Assembly (NCBI RefSeq): GCF_014217215.1
Contig: NZ_CP056080.1
Location: 434,001 to 498,000 of the forward strand
Reading direction: 5' to 3'
Length of the DNA stretch: 64,000 nucleotides
Source of the DNA: Rothia nasimurium
GTDB lineage: Bacteria; Actinomycetota; Actinomycetes; Actinomycetales; Micrococcaceae
Below are positions 54,850-63,154 of this stretch, piece by piece (position 1 is the first letter of the stretch; every line of letters begins with the position of its first letter). The notes beneath the pieces were generated by a model. The model searched no databases. It saw only the letters and a program-made list of their open reading frames with translations, and had not been told where the DNA came from. The translations under genes were made by a program, and so were the position numbers.

Positions 54850-56720
54850 CGCCCGCCCTCCTGCATCTTGCTCTCCACTTCACCGGCATCCGTCGGCCTT
54901 ACGGGGGTGAGCTGAGTGTCGGTGCTCATCAGGTCGCGGTAGATGGGGTTGCCGAGCAGCTCGGTGTGGGTACCCACTGCAGCTACCTGCCCCTGCTGCA
55001 AGAGCACCACTCGGTCTGCCAGGGCCACCGTAGAGGGCCGGTGGGCCGTGAGCAGAGTGGTGGTCTCGGTCAGCTCCTGCTTGAGCAGACCCACCACCTT
55101 TTCTTCTGTCGTCACGTCGAGGGCAGAGAGCGGATCATCGAGCAAGAGGACAGCCGGGCTTGCAGCGATAGCGCGCGCTAGCGAAAGACGCTGGCGCTGG
55201 CCGCCAGATAGGCTCATGCCTTCTTCGCCGATGACGGTATCGATTCCATCAGGGAGCTGGTACACATAGTCAGCGGCAGCCACGGTCAGGGCGCGGGTCA
55301 GAATGGCTTCTTCCTCAGCCAGGGTGAGTTCGCTGCGGTCTAGCCCCAGCAGGACGTTATTGCGCACGCTCGCCGAAAACAGCAGGGGGTCTTCAAAGGC
55401 AATTGCTACCTGGGAACGCAGCTCAGGCAGGGGAAGGGAGGCGATATCGCGACCGTTCAGGCTGATGCTGCCCGCGGTCGGCTCATAGAGCCTCTGCACC
55501 AGCTGAAGGACGGTAGACTTACCCGACCCGGTCGAACCGACCAGGGCAATAATCTCTCCCGGGCGCACCTGCAGAGAGAAGCCGGTGAGCACCTGCTGCT
55601 CCTGCTCCCCGTAGCTGAAGGTGACGTCCTGAAAATCAAGGCGGGCAGCTGCTGTACCGGGGCGCTCGCGGTGGGCAGGTAGAAGATCGATATCTTCGCC
55701 GGCCTCGCCCACCATGACCTGGCGGTGGCGGTCCATAGAAACGCTTGACGCCAGGTACATAGAAATCAGCATGCCCGAGCGCTCCACCTGGGTGAAGAGG
55801 ATGGTGGCGGTGGCGAAATAGCTGGTGAGGGCACCGACAGTCATAACGCCGGTGCTCACCAGGTGCAGGCCCCAGAGTAGGGCTACGCAGAGGGAGGCCC
55901 CGCTGATGAAGGTGCTCTGCATGCGGACCCGCCCCATGGCCCGGCCTCGCGCAACTTCAAGGTCTAGTAGTTCTTGGGCTTCTTGGCGGAACCCGGCCAG
56001 GGCATGCGGGCCTCGCCCTAGCGCCTTGAGCACGCGCAGACCCTGAACCGATTCTTCGACGGTTGTTGCCAGGTCACCGGTGCGCTCCTGGGCCTGGCGG
56101 GTGAGGGTGCGGAAGGTCAGTACAAACCGCCAGACGCAGAAGAGGGTCAGCGGCATACTGGCAAGAAAGACAAGGCCCAGCTGCCAGGAGCCGGTGAACA
56201 TATAGAAGCTACCCACCGTCACCTGCACCGCCACGGTAATGATCTGGATCAGGCCGAAGGCAGTCCAGCGGCGAATGGTGCCCAGGTCGCTCATGGCTCG
56301 GGTGAGCAGCTGACCCGAGGGCCAGCGGTCGTGGAAGGCCACGGGGGAGCGCAGCAGACGGTCGAAGAGGTCGATGCGCATGGTGTTTTCTACCGTGCTG
56401 GCGGGTTCAATAACCAGCTGCCTACGCAGGAAGAAAAGGGCAGATTGGGCTAGACCCAGCGCAAAGACCAGGGCGCCGCCTGCCCAGACCGCTCCTACGG
56501 TGGGCTGGTCGGTCAGCATGGCATCGACAATCCAGCCCAGCACCTGGGGGATGGAGATAGCGATAATGGCTGCGGTGAGTGCTACGAAAAGCCCGCAGAC
56601 CCAGCGCGCGCGAATAGGACGGGAGTACTGCCAGAGGGTGATGTCCTGCTCTGTGCGGGCACCGTAGGGCACAGGGGGAGGCGTGGGTATGGGGGAGACG
56701 CGCAGTAGTCGAGAAGCCAT
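54846..56720 (-). CDS. ABC exporter half-transporter, degenerate-site subunit
   Basis: 624 residues: N-terminal tail, six-helix membrane domain (about 45-330), ATPase domain with Walker A ALVGSTGSGKSTVLQL and a canonical LSGGQRQRLSLARAI, but Walker B ends in LLLDDPLSALD, so Asp replaces the catalytic Glu. The switch His is kept in LLTAHRPSTV. This complements the defective signature of the downstream partner and marks a heterodimeric exporter. First gene of the two-gene operon. Confidence 0.93.
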   Translation of the reverse strand: MASRLLRVSPIPTPPPVPYGARTEQDITLWQYSRPIRARWVCGLFVALTAAIIAISIPQVLGWIVDAMLTDQPTVGAVWAGGALVFALGLAQSALFFLRRQLVIEPASTVENTMRIDLFDRLLRSPVAFHDRWPSGQLLTRAMSDLGTIRRWTAFGLIQIITVAVQVTVGSFYMFTGSWQLGLVFLASMPLTLFCVWRFVLTFRTLTRQAQERTGDLATTVEESVQGLRVLKALGRGPHALAGFRQEAQELLDLEVARGRAMGRVRMQSTFISGASLCVALLWGLHLVSTGVMTVGALTSYFATATILFTQVERSGMLISMYLASSVSMDRHRQVMVGEAGEDIDLLPAHRERPGTAAARLDFQDVTFSYGEQEQQVLTGFSLQVRPGEIIALVGSTGSGKSTVLQLVQRLYEPTAGSISLNGRDIASLPLPELRSQVAIAFEDPLLFSASVRNNVLLGLDRSELTLAEEEAILTRALTVAAADYVYQLPDGIDTVIGEEGMSLSGGQRQRLSLARAIAASPAVLLLDDPLSALDVTTEEKVVGLLKQELTETTTLLTAHRPSTVALADRVVLLQQGQVAAVGTHTELLGNPIYRDLMSTDTQLTPVRPTDAGEVESKMQEGGR

Positions 56721-56763
56721 AGTAATCTATCTTACATTTGCATTCCTGCAAAAACCAGATAGG

Positions 56764-57717
56764 TTACCGGGCCGTCAGCGTCACCAGTACAGCCTCGGGT
56801 GGGCAGAAGAGTCGCACCTGGGCATAGCGTGAGGTGCCCAGGCCAGCCGTTACCTGCACAGGTACGTCCCCCTGGTAGGAGAGGCCCTTAGCCCGGGCCG
56901 GGGGTAGGTCACAGTTGGACACTAGGGCCCGCCCACCCGGGAGGCACACCTGCCCACCGTGGGTGTGGCCCGCGAAGATAGCCTGGGCGCCGTCGTCCGC
57001 AAACCGGTCCAGGGTGCGCAGGTAGGGGGCGTGGCAGACACCCAGGCGGACGCTCGGGCCCGGCTCCGCGCTGAAAGCTGTGGGGGAGAAACCGGGGTGG
57101 CGGTCGTACTCCAGGTGGGGGTCGTCCACCCCGGAGAATTCTAGGCGCAGCCCTCCGAGGGTGAGCGTCTCATAGCGGTTAATCAGCCCTACCCAGCCGC
57201 GGGCATCGAAGGCATCGTGCATTACCTGGGTGGGGAGTACCGCGCGGGTTTGGTCGTTGGCCTCGTCCCCGGTGTTCTTCTTCCAGAGGTAGCGGGCCGG
57301 GTTTTTGGGCACCGGGGCAAAGTAGCAGTTAGAGCCGGGCACATAGACACCCGGGAAATCCAGCAGGGGGTCCAGGGCCTCTAGTAGGGCGGGAAGGCCA
57401 TCGAGATGGGAGAGGTTATCGCCGGTATTGATGACCAGGTCAGGCTCTAGCTCGGCTAGAGAATGCATAAAGGCGGTTTTCTGGGCCTGCCCCGGAATCA
57501 TATGCATATCCGAGATATGCAGAATCTTAAAATCGGGGCTACCTGCCGGCAGAATCGGCAGGGTTTCCCGGCGCACCTGGAAGTTATTGAGCTCAATAAA
57601 GTGGGCATAAGCGGCCGTGGCGGCCCCAGCTACGGCACCCGCTGCCAGAACCCCTGAAAGGGTCTGAGCCAGGGTGCCAGCTGAAGCCGCCACGCCACGA
57701 GAATTCTGAGAATTCAA
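56764..57717 (-). CDS. Metallophosphoesterase, YkuE-like
   Basis: 317 residues. The dimetal core: KILHISDMHMIPG (D-x-H, about residues 64-76), NTGDNLSH (GDN), GSNCYFAPVP in the place of the usual GNHD, and AGHTHGGQVCLPGG (GHTHGGQ) near 250. A hydrophobic stretch at about 14-40 may be a membrane anchor, so it would act at the membrane. The TTG start at 57717 has AAGGA five bases upstream. It follows the PBP gene by eight bases; the same order is seen around ponA2 in mycobacteria. The GSNC substitution for GNHD is a feature of this subgroup. Confidence 0.88.
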   Translation of the reverse strand: MNSQNSRGVAASAGTLAQTLSGVLAAGAVAGAATAAYAHFIELNNFQVRRETLPILPAGSPDFKILHISDMHMIPGQAQKTAFMHSLAELEPDLVINTGDNLSHLDGLPALLEALDPLLDFPGVYVPGSNCYFAPVPKNPARYLWKKNTGDEANDQTRAVLPTQVMHDAFDARGWVGLINRYETLTLGGLRLEFSGVDDPHLEYDRHPGFSPTAFSAEPGPSVRLGVCHAPYLRTLDRFADDGAQAIFAGHTHGGQVCLPGGRALVSNCDLPPARAKGLSYQGDVPVQVTAGLGTSRYAQVRLFCPPEAVLVTLTAR

Positions 57718-57725
57718 GGGAGTCC

Positions 57726-59855
57726 TTACTGGTTAGTACCAAGAACCGTGTTCGAGGGGGTATCGAACTTATCGGTGTTGTAGTTCTTAGCCTGGGCCTG
57801 CATGAACTTCTGCCACTGGGCAGCTGCGTAGGTGGCACCGTCCACGTAGTCCAGAACTCTACCGTTGATGGAAAGGCCGTTGAGAGGGCGAGAGGTGTTT
57901 TCCATGCTGCCCACCCATGATGCGGTGGAAAGGCCGCGCGTGTACCCTACGGTCCAGGTCTGGGCAGAGTTATCGGTGGTACCGGTTTTAGCGGCGGACG
58001 CATCGGTCAGGCCAATACCGCGCTGGTAACCCGAGCCGTCCACCAGAACCTGCTTGAGTACGTAGTTCACGCCGTTGGCAACGTCCTCTTCAAGTACGCG
58101 CTCACAGGTGGACTCATAGGTCTTGACCTCGGTATCGCCCTTGCTGACCTTCTCCAGCGAAACAGGCTCGCAGTAGGTGCCGCCGCTGGCAAAAGTGGCG
58201 TAGGCCGAAGCCATAATCAGCGGGGTGGTACCCTGGGGCCAACCACCCAGCAGGTAGGCGGGGCGGGTGATGGAATAGGGGTCTGCCCCGTTACCGTCGG
58301 TGATGCGGAGCTTGGCCCGTAGGTCGTTGAGGGCACAGGCATCGGTCACCGACGCCATCTTAATGGAGTAGGAGTTAATGGAGTTCTTCAGGCCGTAGGC
58401 CACGGTACCCCAGCTCTGGCTGCCGCCTTCAGAGTTGGTGAAGACGTAGCCATCAGCGTCTTCGGAGGTAACGAAGCCGCCCTCCTCGCATTTAGCAGGC
58501 CACTGGAAGCTCTTGGGGTAGCTGAGGGAAGTGCCATCAATGGTGGCGTTGACGCCCTTGCCGTCCTTAATCCACTGGGCCAGAATCACGGCCTTGAAGG
58601 TTGAACCGGGCTGGAAGCCTGCTGTACCACCGTGGGAGACACTCACGTTGAAGTTGAAGTAGTTATCCGCAAAGTCGCTTGTATCAGAGGGGCCGTAGCC
58701 GGAGTTCTGGGCCATGGCAATAATCTTGCCGGTGCCGGGAGCAACTGAAACGAGAGAGGCACTGACACGGTCGGGGTTGTTGGTGGAAGGCTGGGTGGCT
58801 TCGACCTGGGTCTTGGCGTCCTTCTGGGCGTCAGGGTCAATGGTGGTAATGATCTTGTAGCCGCCGCGGTAGAGGGCGTTGGTGCGATCGTCCTCGGTTG
58901 CGCCGTAGGTTTCGTCGTTCAGGAAGTCCGTAACAGCGTAGTAGCAGAAATGTGCAAAGTCACCGGCGGTAGAGCAACCCATGGGGGTGGTGTGAATGTC
59001 GAGTTCAATGTCCTCGTTGAGGGCATCTGAATACTCGTCTTCGGTAATCTTGCCGTCACGGTACATAGTGCCCAGCACAACGTCACGGCGTTCCTTCGCC
59101 AGCTGGGGGTTGACATCGGGGCGGTACATGTTGGGGGAGACCACCATGCCCGCCAAAATGGCCGACTGGGAGATGCTGAGCTCTGAAGCTGAGATACCCC
59201 AGTAGTAGTAGGCTGCTGCCTCTACGCCGTAGTTGGAGCCGCCCATGTTAATGATGTTGAGGTAACCCTCGAGAATCTCGTCTTTAGAGAGGTTCTGTTC
59301 CATCGAAATGGCCAGCTTGATTTCCTTGACCTTGTCAAGGTAGTCCTTGTTGGCCCCCAAAGTGGAAGCCTCTTCGCCCGACTGTTCAGCAGCGTCAATG
59401 AGCAGGTTGTTGACGTACTGCTGGGTTAGGGTTGAGGCGCCCTGACGGGCGTTCGGGTTGATGATGTTATTGACCAGAGCACGGGCGATACCCATGGGGG
59501 AAACCGCGCCGTGGTCGTAGAAGTTGCGGTCTTCGGACGAAAGAATTGCGTCTTTCATGTGCTGGGAGATGTCATCCAGCGCCACATCGGTGCGGTTCTG
59601 AGCGTAGTAGGAGGCAAGCTCGGTTTTACCGTCATTCGCGTAGATAACAGACGGCTGTGAACGTGGGCCGTCGCTGAGGGTCGCGGGCAGACTCTTAAAC
59701 CAGTTCATTGATGCATTAATAGATGCACTCAGTGCCGTTGTAGGGGGCACCATAATCAGCGCCGCAATAAAACCGGCAATGATGCTCAGCGCAATAAACT
59801 GAACAAGGTCGCCGGGGCTACGGCGCCTCTTTCGCACATTCTTTGAAGAAGCCAT
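57726..59855 (-). CDS. Class A penicillin-binding protein (PonA-like)
   Basis: 709 residues: basic cytoplasmic head, one membrane helix (about 18-42), GT51 transglycosylase (SSEDRNFYDHGAVSPMGIAR, about 106; GASTLTQQYVNNLL, about 139) and transpeptidase with the SxxK Ser in GFQPGSTFKAVILA (about 412), SIN in KNSINSYSIKM (about 490) and KTG in SAAKTGTTDNSAQTW (about 615). It polymerises and crosslinks peptidoglycan. No PASTA domain is visible at the C-terminus, which ends shortly after the transpeptidase. Coupled with the metallophosphoesterase gene. Confidence 0.95.
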   Translation of the reverse strand: MASSKNVRKRRRSPGDLVQFIALSIIAGFIAALIMVPPTTALSASINASMNWFKSLPATLSDGPRSQPSVIYANDGKTELASYYAQNRTDVALDDISQHMKDAILSSEDRNFYDHGAVSPMGIARALVNNIINPNARQGASTLTQQYVNNLLIDAAEQSGEEASTLGANKDYLDKVKEIKLAISMEQNLSKDEILEGYLNIINMGGSNYGVEAAAYYYWGISASELSISQSAILAGMVVSPNMYRPDVNPQLAKERRDVVLGTMYRDGKITEDEYSDALNEDIELDIHTTPMGCSTAGDFAHFCYYAVTDFLNDETYGATEDDRTNALYRGGYKIITTIDPDAQKDAKTQVEATQPSTNNPDRVSASLVSVAPGTGKIIAMAQNSGYGPSDTSDFADNYFNFNVSVSHGGTAGFQPGSTFKAVILAQWIKDGKGVNATIDGTSLSYPKSFQWPAKCEEGGFVTSEDADGYVFTNSEGGSQSWGTVAYGLKNSINSYSIKMASVTDACALNDLRAKLRITDGNGADPYSITRPAYLLGGWPQGTTPLIMASAYATFASGGTYCEPVSLEKVSKGDTEVKTYESTCERVLEEDVANGVNYVLKQVLVDGSGYQRGIGLTDASAAKTGTTDNSAQTWTVGYTRGLSTASWVGSMENTSRPLNGLSINGRVLDYVDGATYAAAQWQKFMQAQAKNYNTDKFDTPSNTVLGTNQ

Positions 59856-59976
59856 TGCATCAGTTTATCGGCTCAGGGCGAAAAACGCACCGGCGCGCAT
59901 GTCACAGCCACCCAAGAAAAACCTGTGAGAGGTGTAAGAGTCGTCTTTTTAGCCCCGGTAGTCTAGGCTTGGTGCT

Positions 59977-60183
59977 ATGGAAAAATGGGAATACGCAACA
60001 GTGCCCCTGATGATTCACGCAACCAAGCAGATCCTCGACAACTGGGGTGAAGACGGCTGGGAGCTCGTTACCGTGCTCCCCGGTGCCCCCGCCCCCAGCG
60101 GTGCCACCCCCGCCGGAAACATGGTTGCTCCCACTCAGGGCAATCCGATCGCCTACTTCAAGCGCAAGAAGGCTAGCAACTAA
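59977..60183 (+). CDS. DUF4177 protein
   Basis: 68 residues: MEKWEYATVPLMIHATKQIL, NWGEDGWELVTVLPG, then a Pro/Ala linker and AYFKRKKASN. The WEY..GWELV layout defines the small DUF4177 family of unknown function, which sits at this position in the conserved ponA-ridA block of Micrococcaceae. Divergent from the PBP gene. Confidence 0.9.
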   Translation: MEKWEYATVPLMIHATKQILDNWGEDGWELVTVLPGAPAPSGATPAGNMVAPTQGNPIAYFKRKKASN

Positions 60184-60272
60184 ATACTCACACCAGAACC
60201 GGGTTCAGGCTGACCATAGCCACGAGCCCGGTTTTTGGCCCCTAGAAACATTGCTTTTCAAGAAGGTATACC

Positions 60273-60749
60273 GTGTCAAAGATCGAAGACCGCCTCAAAG
60301 AACTTGGCTACGACCTGCCTGAGCTGGCAGCCCCGGTAGCCGCCTACGTTCCTGCCGTCACCAGCGGTAACTACGTCTATACTTCGGGCCAGCTGCCTTT
60401 CGTTAAGGGCGAGCTGCCCGCCACCGGCAAGGTCTCAGACTCCGGCGCCGAAGGCTTTGTAGACCCCGAGACCGCCCAGAAGCTGGCTAGCCTCTCAGCT
60501 CTGAACGCCCTGGCTGCCGTCAAGTCCGTTATCGGCGATCTTGACCGCGTCACCCGCGTGGTCAAGGTGGTCGGCTTCGTTTCGTCAGACCCCTCCTTCA
60601 CCGGCCAGCCCGCCGTCATCAACGGGGCCTCCCTGCTTTTGGGCGAGGTCTTTGGCGAGGCAGGCGTGCACGCCCGCTCAGCCGTTGGCGTGCCGGTACT
60701 ACCGCTGGACTCCCCGGTAGAAGTTGAAATCATTGTGGAATATGCCTAG
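60273..60749 (+). CDS. RidA family protein (YjgF/Rv3678-like)
   Basis: 158 residues. RidA-fold proteins of the longer subgroup: KELGYDLPELAAPVAAYVPA, YTSGQLPFVKGE, LSALNALAAVKSVIGDLDRV, VKVVGFVSSDPSFTGQPAVI, ARSAVGVPVLPLDSPVEVEI. The strict imine-deaminase Arg of RidA is replaced by the ARSAVGV form in which an Arg is still present. GAAGG lies upstream of GTG 60273. It overlaps the NUDIX gene start by eight bases. Confidence 0.92.
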   Translation: MSKIEDRLKELGYDLPELAAPVAAYVPAVTSGNYVYTSGQLPFVKGELPATGKVSDSGAEGFVDPETAQKLASLSALNALAAVKSVIGDLDRVTRVVKVVGFVSSDPSFTGQPAVINGASLLLGEVFGEAGVHARSAVGVPVLPLDSPVEVEIIVEYA

Positions 60750-61698
60750 CCAACCCATGTATACCGGCGCCCTCAAGCGGGTGCCGCCGCCGGCGTCCGC
60801 CCCCTATGTCTCGGCGGCGGCTCCGGCCCCCAAAACCCACCCCATCCCGTCAAGCCAGCAGGAATCCGCCCGTACCTGGCTCAATGAGGGGGACTGTACA
60901 CCGCGCGCGGCTAAGCCTGCCGCCGCGGTCGTTTTTGTGCGTGATGGTGCTTCTGGGCCTGAAACCTTTATGACCTACCGGGTTAAATCTCCTATGGGTC
61001 GGGTTGCCTTCCCCGGCGGCCTGGGCGTGCCCGAGGACGCCGCCCCCATCGGCTGGGTGGGCCCCAGCGGTGAATACTGGGCCAAGGCTTTCAGCGAGGA
61101 CGATCTGGGGGCAGCTAACGCTGCCGTAGTTACCGCGGTGCGTGAGCTCTTTGAAGAGACCGGCGTGCTCTTAGCTGGCAGTGGTGAGCTCTCGACTATT
61201 GAGCTCACTAGCGGGCACGAGTGTATGGCCTCGCGTCTTGCTGTAGCTCAGCAGGATAAAACCTTTGCTGACTACCTGGAACGCCGCGGTCTTAAAATCC
61301 GTGCCGACCTGCTCAAGCCCCTAGCCCGCTGGCAGTCACCGGGCTTCTTCCACAAGCGCTACGACATTCATTATTTCACCTGCGCGGTGCCGGTGGGGCA
61401 GAACCCCTCCCTGCTCGCCGGGAAGGGAATTTGGGGGCGCTGGGTCAGCGTGCGTGAGCTGGTTGCCCACCCCATGAGCGTGGAACTCGGTAACGAAATC
61501 GGGCAGGACGACACCGTTGGGGTGCCCTTCCAGGAGCTGGTGACCCCCGGCGTCATGTACCTGCTGGAACAGCTCGCTGCCGCCTCCGGGGCGGTTGCCT
61601 TCCTGGCCAAGCGACGCCAGGTTTCCCTCTACCTGCCCGAGGTCAAACAGGACGCCGCCGGTACCTGCTACCTGGCGGTGCAGGAGAAAAAGGTCTAG
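60742..61698 (+). CDS. NUDIX hydrolase
   Basis: 318 residues. Nudix box with VVTAVRELFEETGVLLAG (R-E-x2-E-E-x-G, about residues 133-150) preceded by GRVAFPGGLGVPEDA. An insert follows before the box. Hydrolyses a nucleoside diphosphate linked to another moiety; the substrate is not set by sequence (mycobacterial neighbours of marP include a CoA pyrophosphatase-like NUDIX protein). The ATG at 60742 overlaps the ridA stop; an alternative in-frame start at 60724 would lie deeper in ridA. Confidence 0.88.
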   Translation: MPSQPMYTGALKRVPPPASAPYVSAAAPAPKTHPIPSSQQESARTWLNEGDCTPRAAKPAAAVVFVRDGASGPETFMTYRVKSPMGRVAFPGGLGVPEDAAPIGWVGPSGEYWAKAFSEDDLGAANAAVVTAVRELFEETGVLLAGSGELSTIELTSGHECMASRLAVAQQDKTFADYLERRGLKIRADLLKPLARWQSPGFFHKRYDIHYFTCAVPVGQNPSLLAGKGIWGRWVSVRELVAHPMSVELGNEIGQDDTVGVPFQELVTPGVMYLLEQLAAASGAVAFLAKRRQVSLYLPEVKQDAAGTCYLAVQEKKV

Positions 61699-61700
61699 CC

Positions 61701-62075
61701 ATGCCCCGCAAGCATCAGGCCCCCAGCTCAGCATCCATCTCACAGTCGCAGAGACTTACCAGATGGGCGACCCTGGGGGCCTGTCTGCTACTGGTTACTA
61801 TTATCGGTGGACGCTTGGGGCTGGGCGCCTTGGGGCTACAAATTATCCCAGGGCTAGGCTTGGTCTGCCTGGGGCTCTCTTACTTGGCGGCCCTTACTTT
61901 ACTGGTGCGCGGCACCGCCTATATCCTCAAGGGCCTGGGAAAAATCCCCCAGCCAGACGGGGCCAGAAACAGCACCCTGGTCCTGCTAACCACCGGCGTC
62001 CGCCCCCTGCCCCCTGGGCAGGTGCAAAAAACCGGGTGGTCAGCTAGAGCTGACCACCCGGTTTTAGAGTATTGA
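61701..62075 (+). CDS. Small membrane protein whose end runs through a terminator hairpin
   Basis: 124 residues, two bases after the NUDIX stop. Two hydrophobic segments: WATLGACLLLVTIIGG and LGLQIIPGLGLVCLGLSYLA, ALTLLVRG. From about residue 90 the frame loses protein-like character (TTGVRPLPPGQVQKTGWSAR) and the last 15 codons lie in an 18-bp terminator stem at 62028-62065. The original stop was probably upstream and was lost by an indel. Function unknown. Confidence 0.55.
   Translation: MPRKHQAPSSASISQSQRLTRWATLGACLLLVTIIGGRLGLGALGLQIIPGLGLVCLGLSYLAALTLLVRGTAYILKGLGKIPQPDGARNSTLVLLTTGVRPLPPGQVQKTGWSARADHPVLEY
62028..62066. terminator. Bidirectional terminator between the NUDIX operon and crp
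   Basis: AAAACCGGGTGGTCAGCT (62028-62045) and AGCTGACCACCCGGTTTT (62048-62065) are a perfect 18-bp stem with a 2-base gap, A run on one foot and T run on the other. Confidence 0.92.
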
Positions 62076-62100
62076 GAGCAGGCAGGGCGCCCGCCCCACC

Positions 62101-62778
62101 TTAGCGGGAGCGCTGGCGCAGACGCTGCAGGTCGAGGATGACCACAGCGCGAGCTTCCAGGCGGATCCAGCCGCGGGAAACGAACTCGGCCAGAGCCTTG
62201 TTTACGGTCTCACGGGAAGCGCCGACCAGCTGGGCCAGCTCTTCCTGGGTCAGCTCGTGGGCAACCAGCACACCGTCGGTAGCAGGACGGCCGAAGCGGT
62301 CAGCCAGGTCAAGCAGGGCCTTGGCAACGCGACCGGGTACGTCTGAGAAGACCAGGTCGGCCAGGTTCTCGTTGGTGCGGCGCAGGCGGCGGGCCAGAGC
62401 CTGCAGAACCTGAGCGGAGATGTTGGGGGACTTCTCCATGGCCTTGCGCAGGGACTCGTGCTTCACACCGGCCAGGCGGGTCTCAGAGACAGCGGTTGCG
62501 CTGGTTGAACGGGGTGAGGGGTCGAACAGGGCCATCTCGCCGAAGATTTCGCCGGGGCCCATGATAGCTACCAGGTTCTCACGGCCGTCGGAAGCGGTGC
62601 GGCCCAGCTTCATCTTGCCTGAGATAACAAAGTAGAGCTGATCGCCCTGGTCGCCTTCGTAGAAGAGGGTAGCACCGCGTGAAAGGTCAACTTCGGTGAT
62701 GTCTTCGGTCAGTGCTGCAAAGGCTTCGTCGTCGAGTGAAGCGAACAGCGGAGCACGGCGTAGTACTTCAATATCCAT
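62101..62778 (-). CDS. Crp/Fnr-family global regulator (GlxR/Crp-like)
   Basis: 225 residues. Cyclic-nucleotide-binding beta-roll (about 1-120) with the phosphate cassette GEIFGEMALFDPSPRSTSATA (R-S-T/S for cAMP), a dimerisation helix, and a helix-turn-helix TQEELAQLVGASRETVNKAL (about 173-192). The sequence is close to actinobacterial GlxR and mycobacterial Crp (Rv3676), which bind TGTGA-N6-TCACA. The start is ATG 62778. Confidence 0.95.
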   Translation of the reverse strand: MDIEVLRRAPLFASLDDEAFAALTEDITEVDLSRGATLFYEGDQGDQLYFVISGKMKLGRTASDGRENLVAIMGPGEIFGEMALFDPSPRSTSATAVSETRLAGVKHESLRKAMEKSPNISAQVLQALARRLRRTNENLADLVFSDVPGRVAKALLDLADRFGRPATDGVLVAHELTQEELAQLVGASRETVNKALAEFVSRGWIRLEARAVVILDLQRLRQRSR

Positions 62779-62830
62779 GGTTCTCTTTTACTCCTGAAAT
62801 GGTGGATCTAAAGGGCGATTCGAGTGCGGT

Positions 62831-62848
62831 GCCCTGTACGTACAGGGC
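62831..62848. promoter_or_regulatory. Perfect 18-base palindrome upstream of crp
   Basis: GCCCTGTACGTACAGGGC, 53-70 bases upstream of the crp start. It could be a regulator site or a leader hairpin. The remaining 62849-63154 interval has a half-site-like TGTGACTTATTCA at 62910 and no gene that I can support. Confidence 0.45.
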
Positions 62849-63154
62849 GGGCAGACTTCTAAGCATAGTCTTTGCCTAGTTCATCACACAGCACTTTTAT
62901 CTGTGACTTATTCAACTATTACGAGCCTACAGGATATTTGGTGCTTTCGATACCCAAAGACCGCGGGGATAGACGGCATCACCGAGAATTTTTCCCTAGT
63001 TTCCGCCTATTTTTTCAGGTTGGGAGTGTAGGCTGTGGTATTCCTGTGAGGGCTGAACGTTGGCAGGAGCTGCACTATCTGCTGCGGTGTGTCTTGCTGC
63101 AGCGATAGGTACCGGAACCCGGCCTGCTCAGCCTTCCCCGTTGAATGGAGAGTC

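Noticed and set aside
62872-63108. A 78-codon open frame between crp and marP.
   Set aside because: Composition is not protein-like, no ribosome-binding site, and it covers the region expected to hold promoters.
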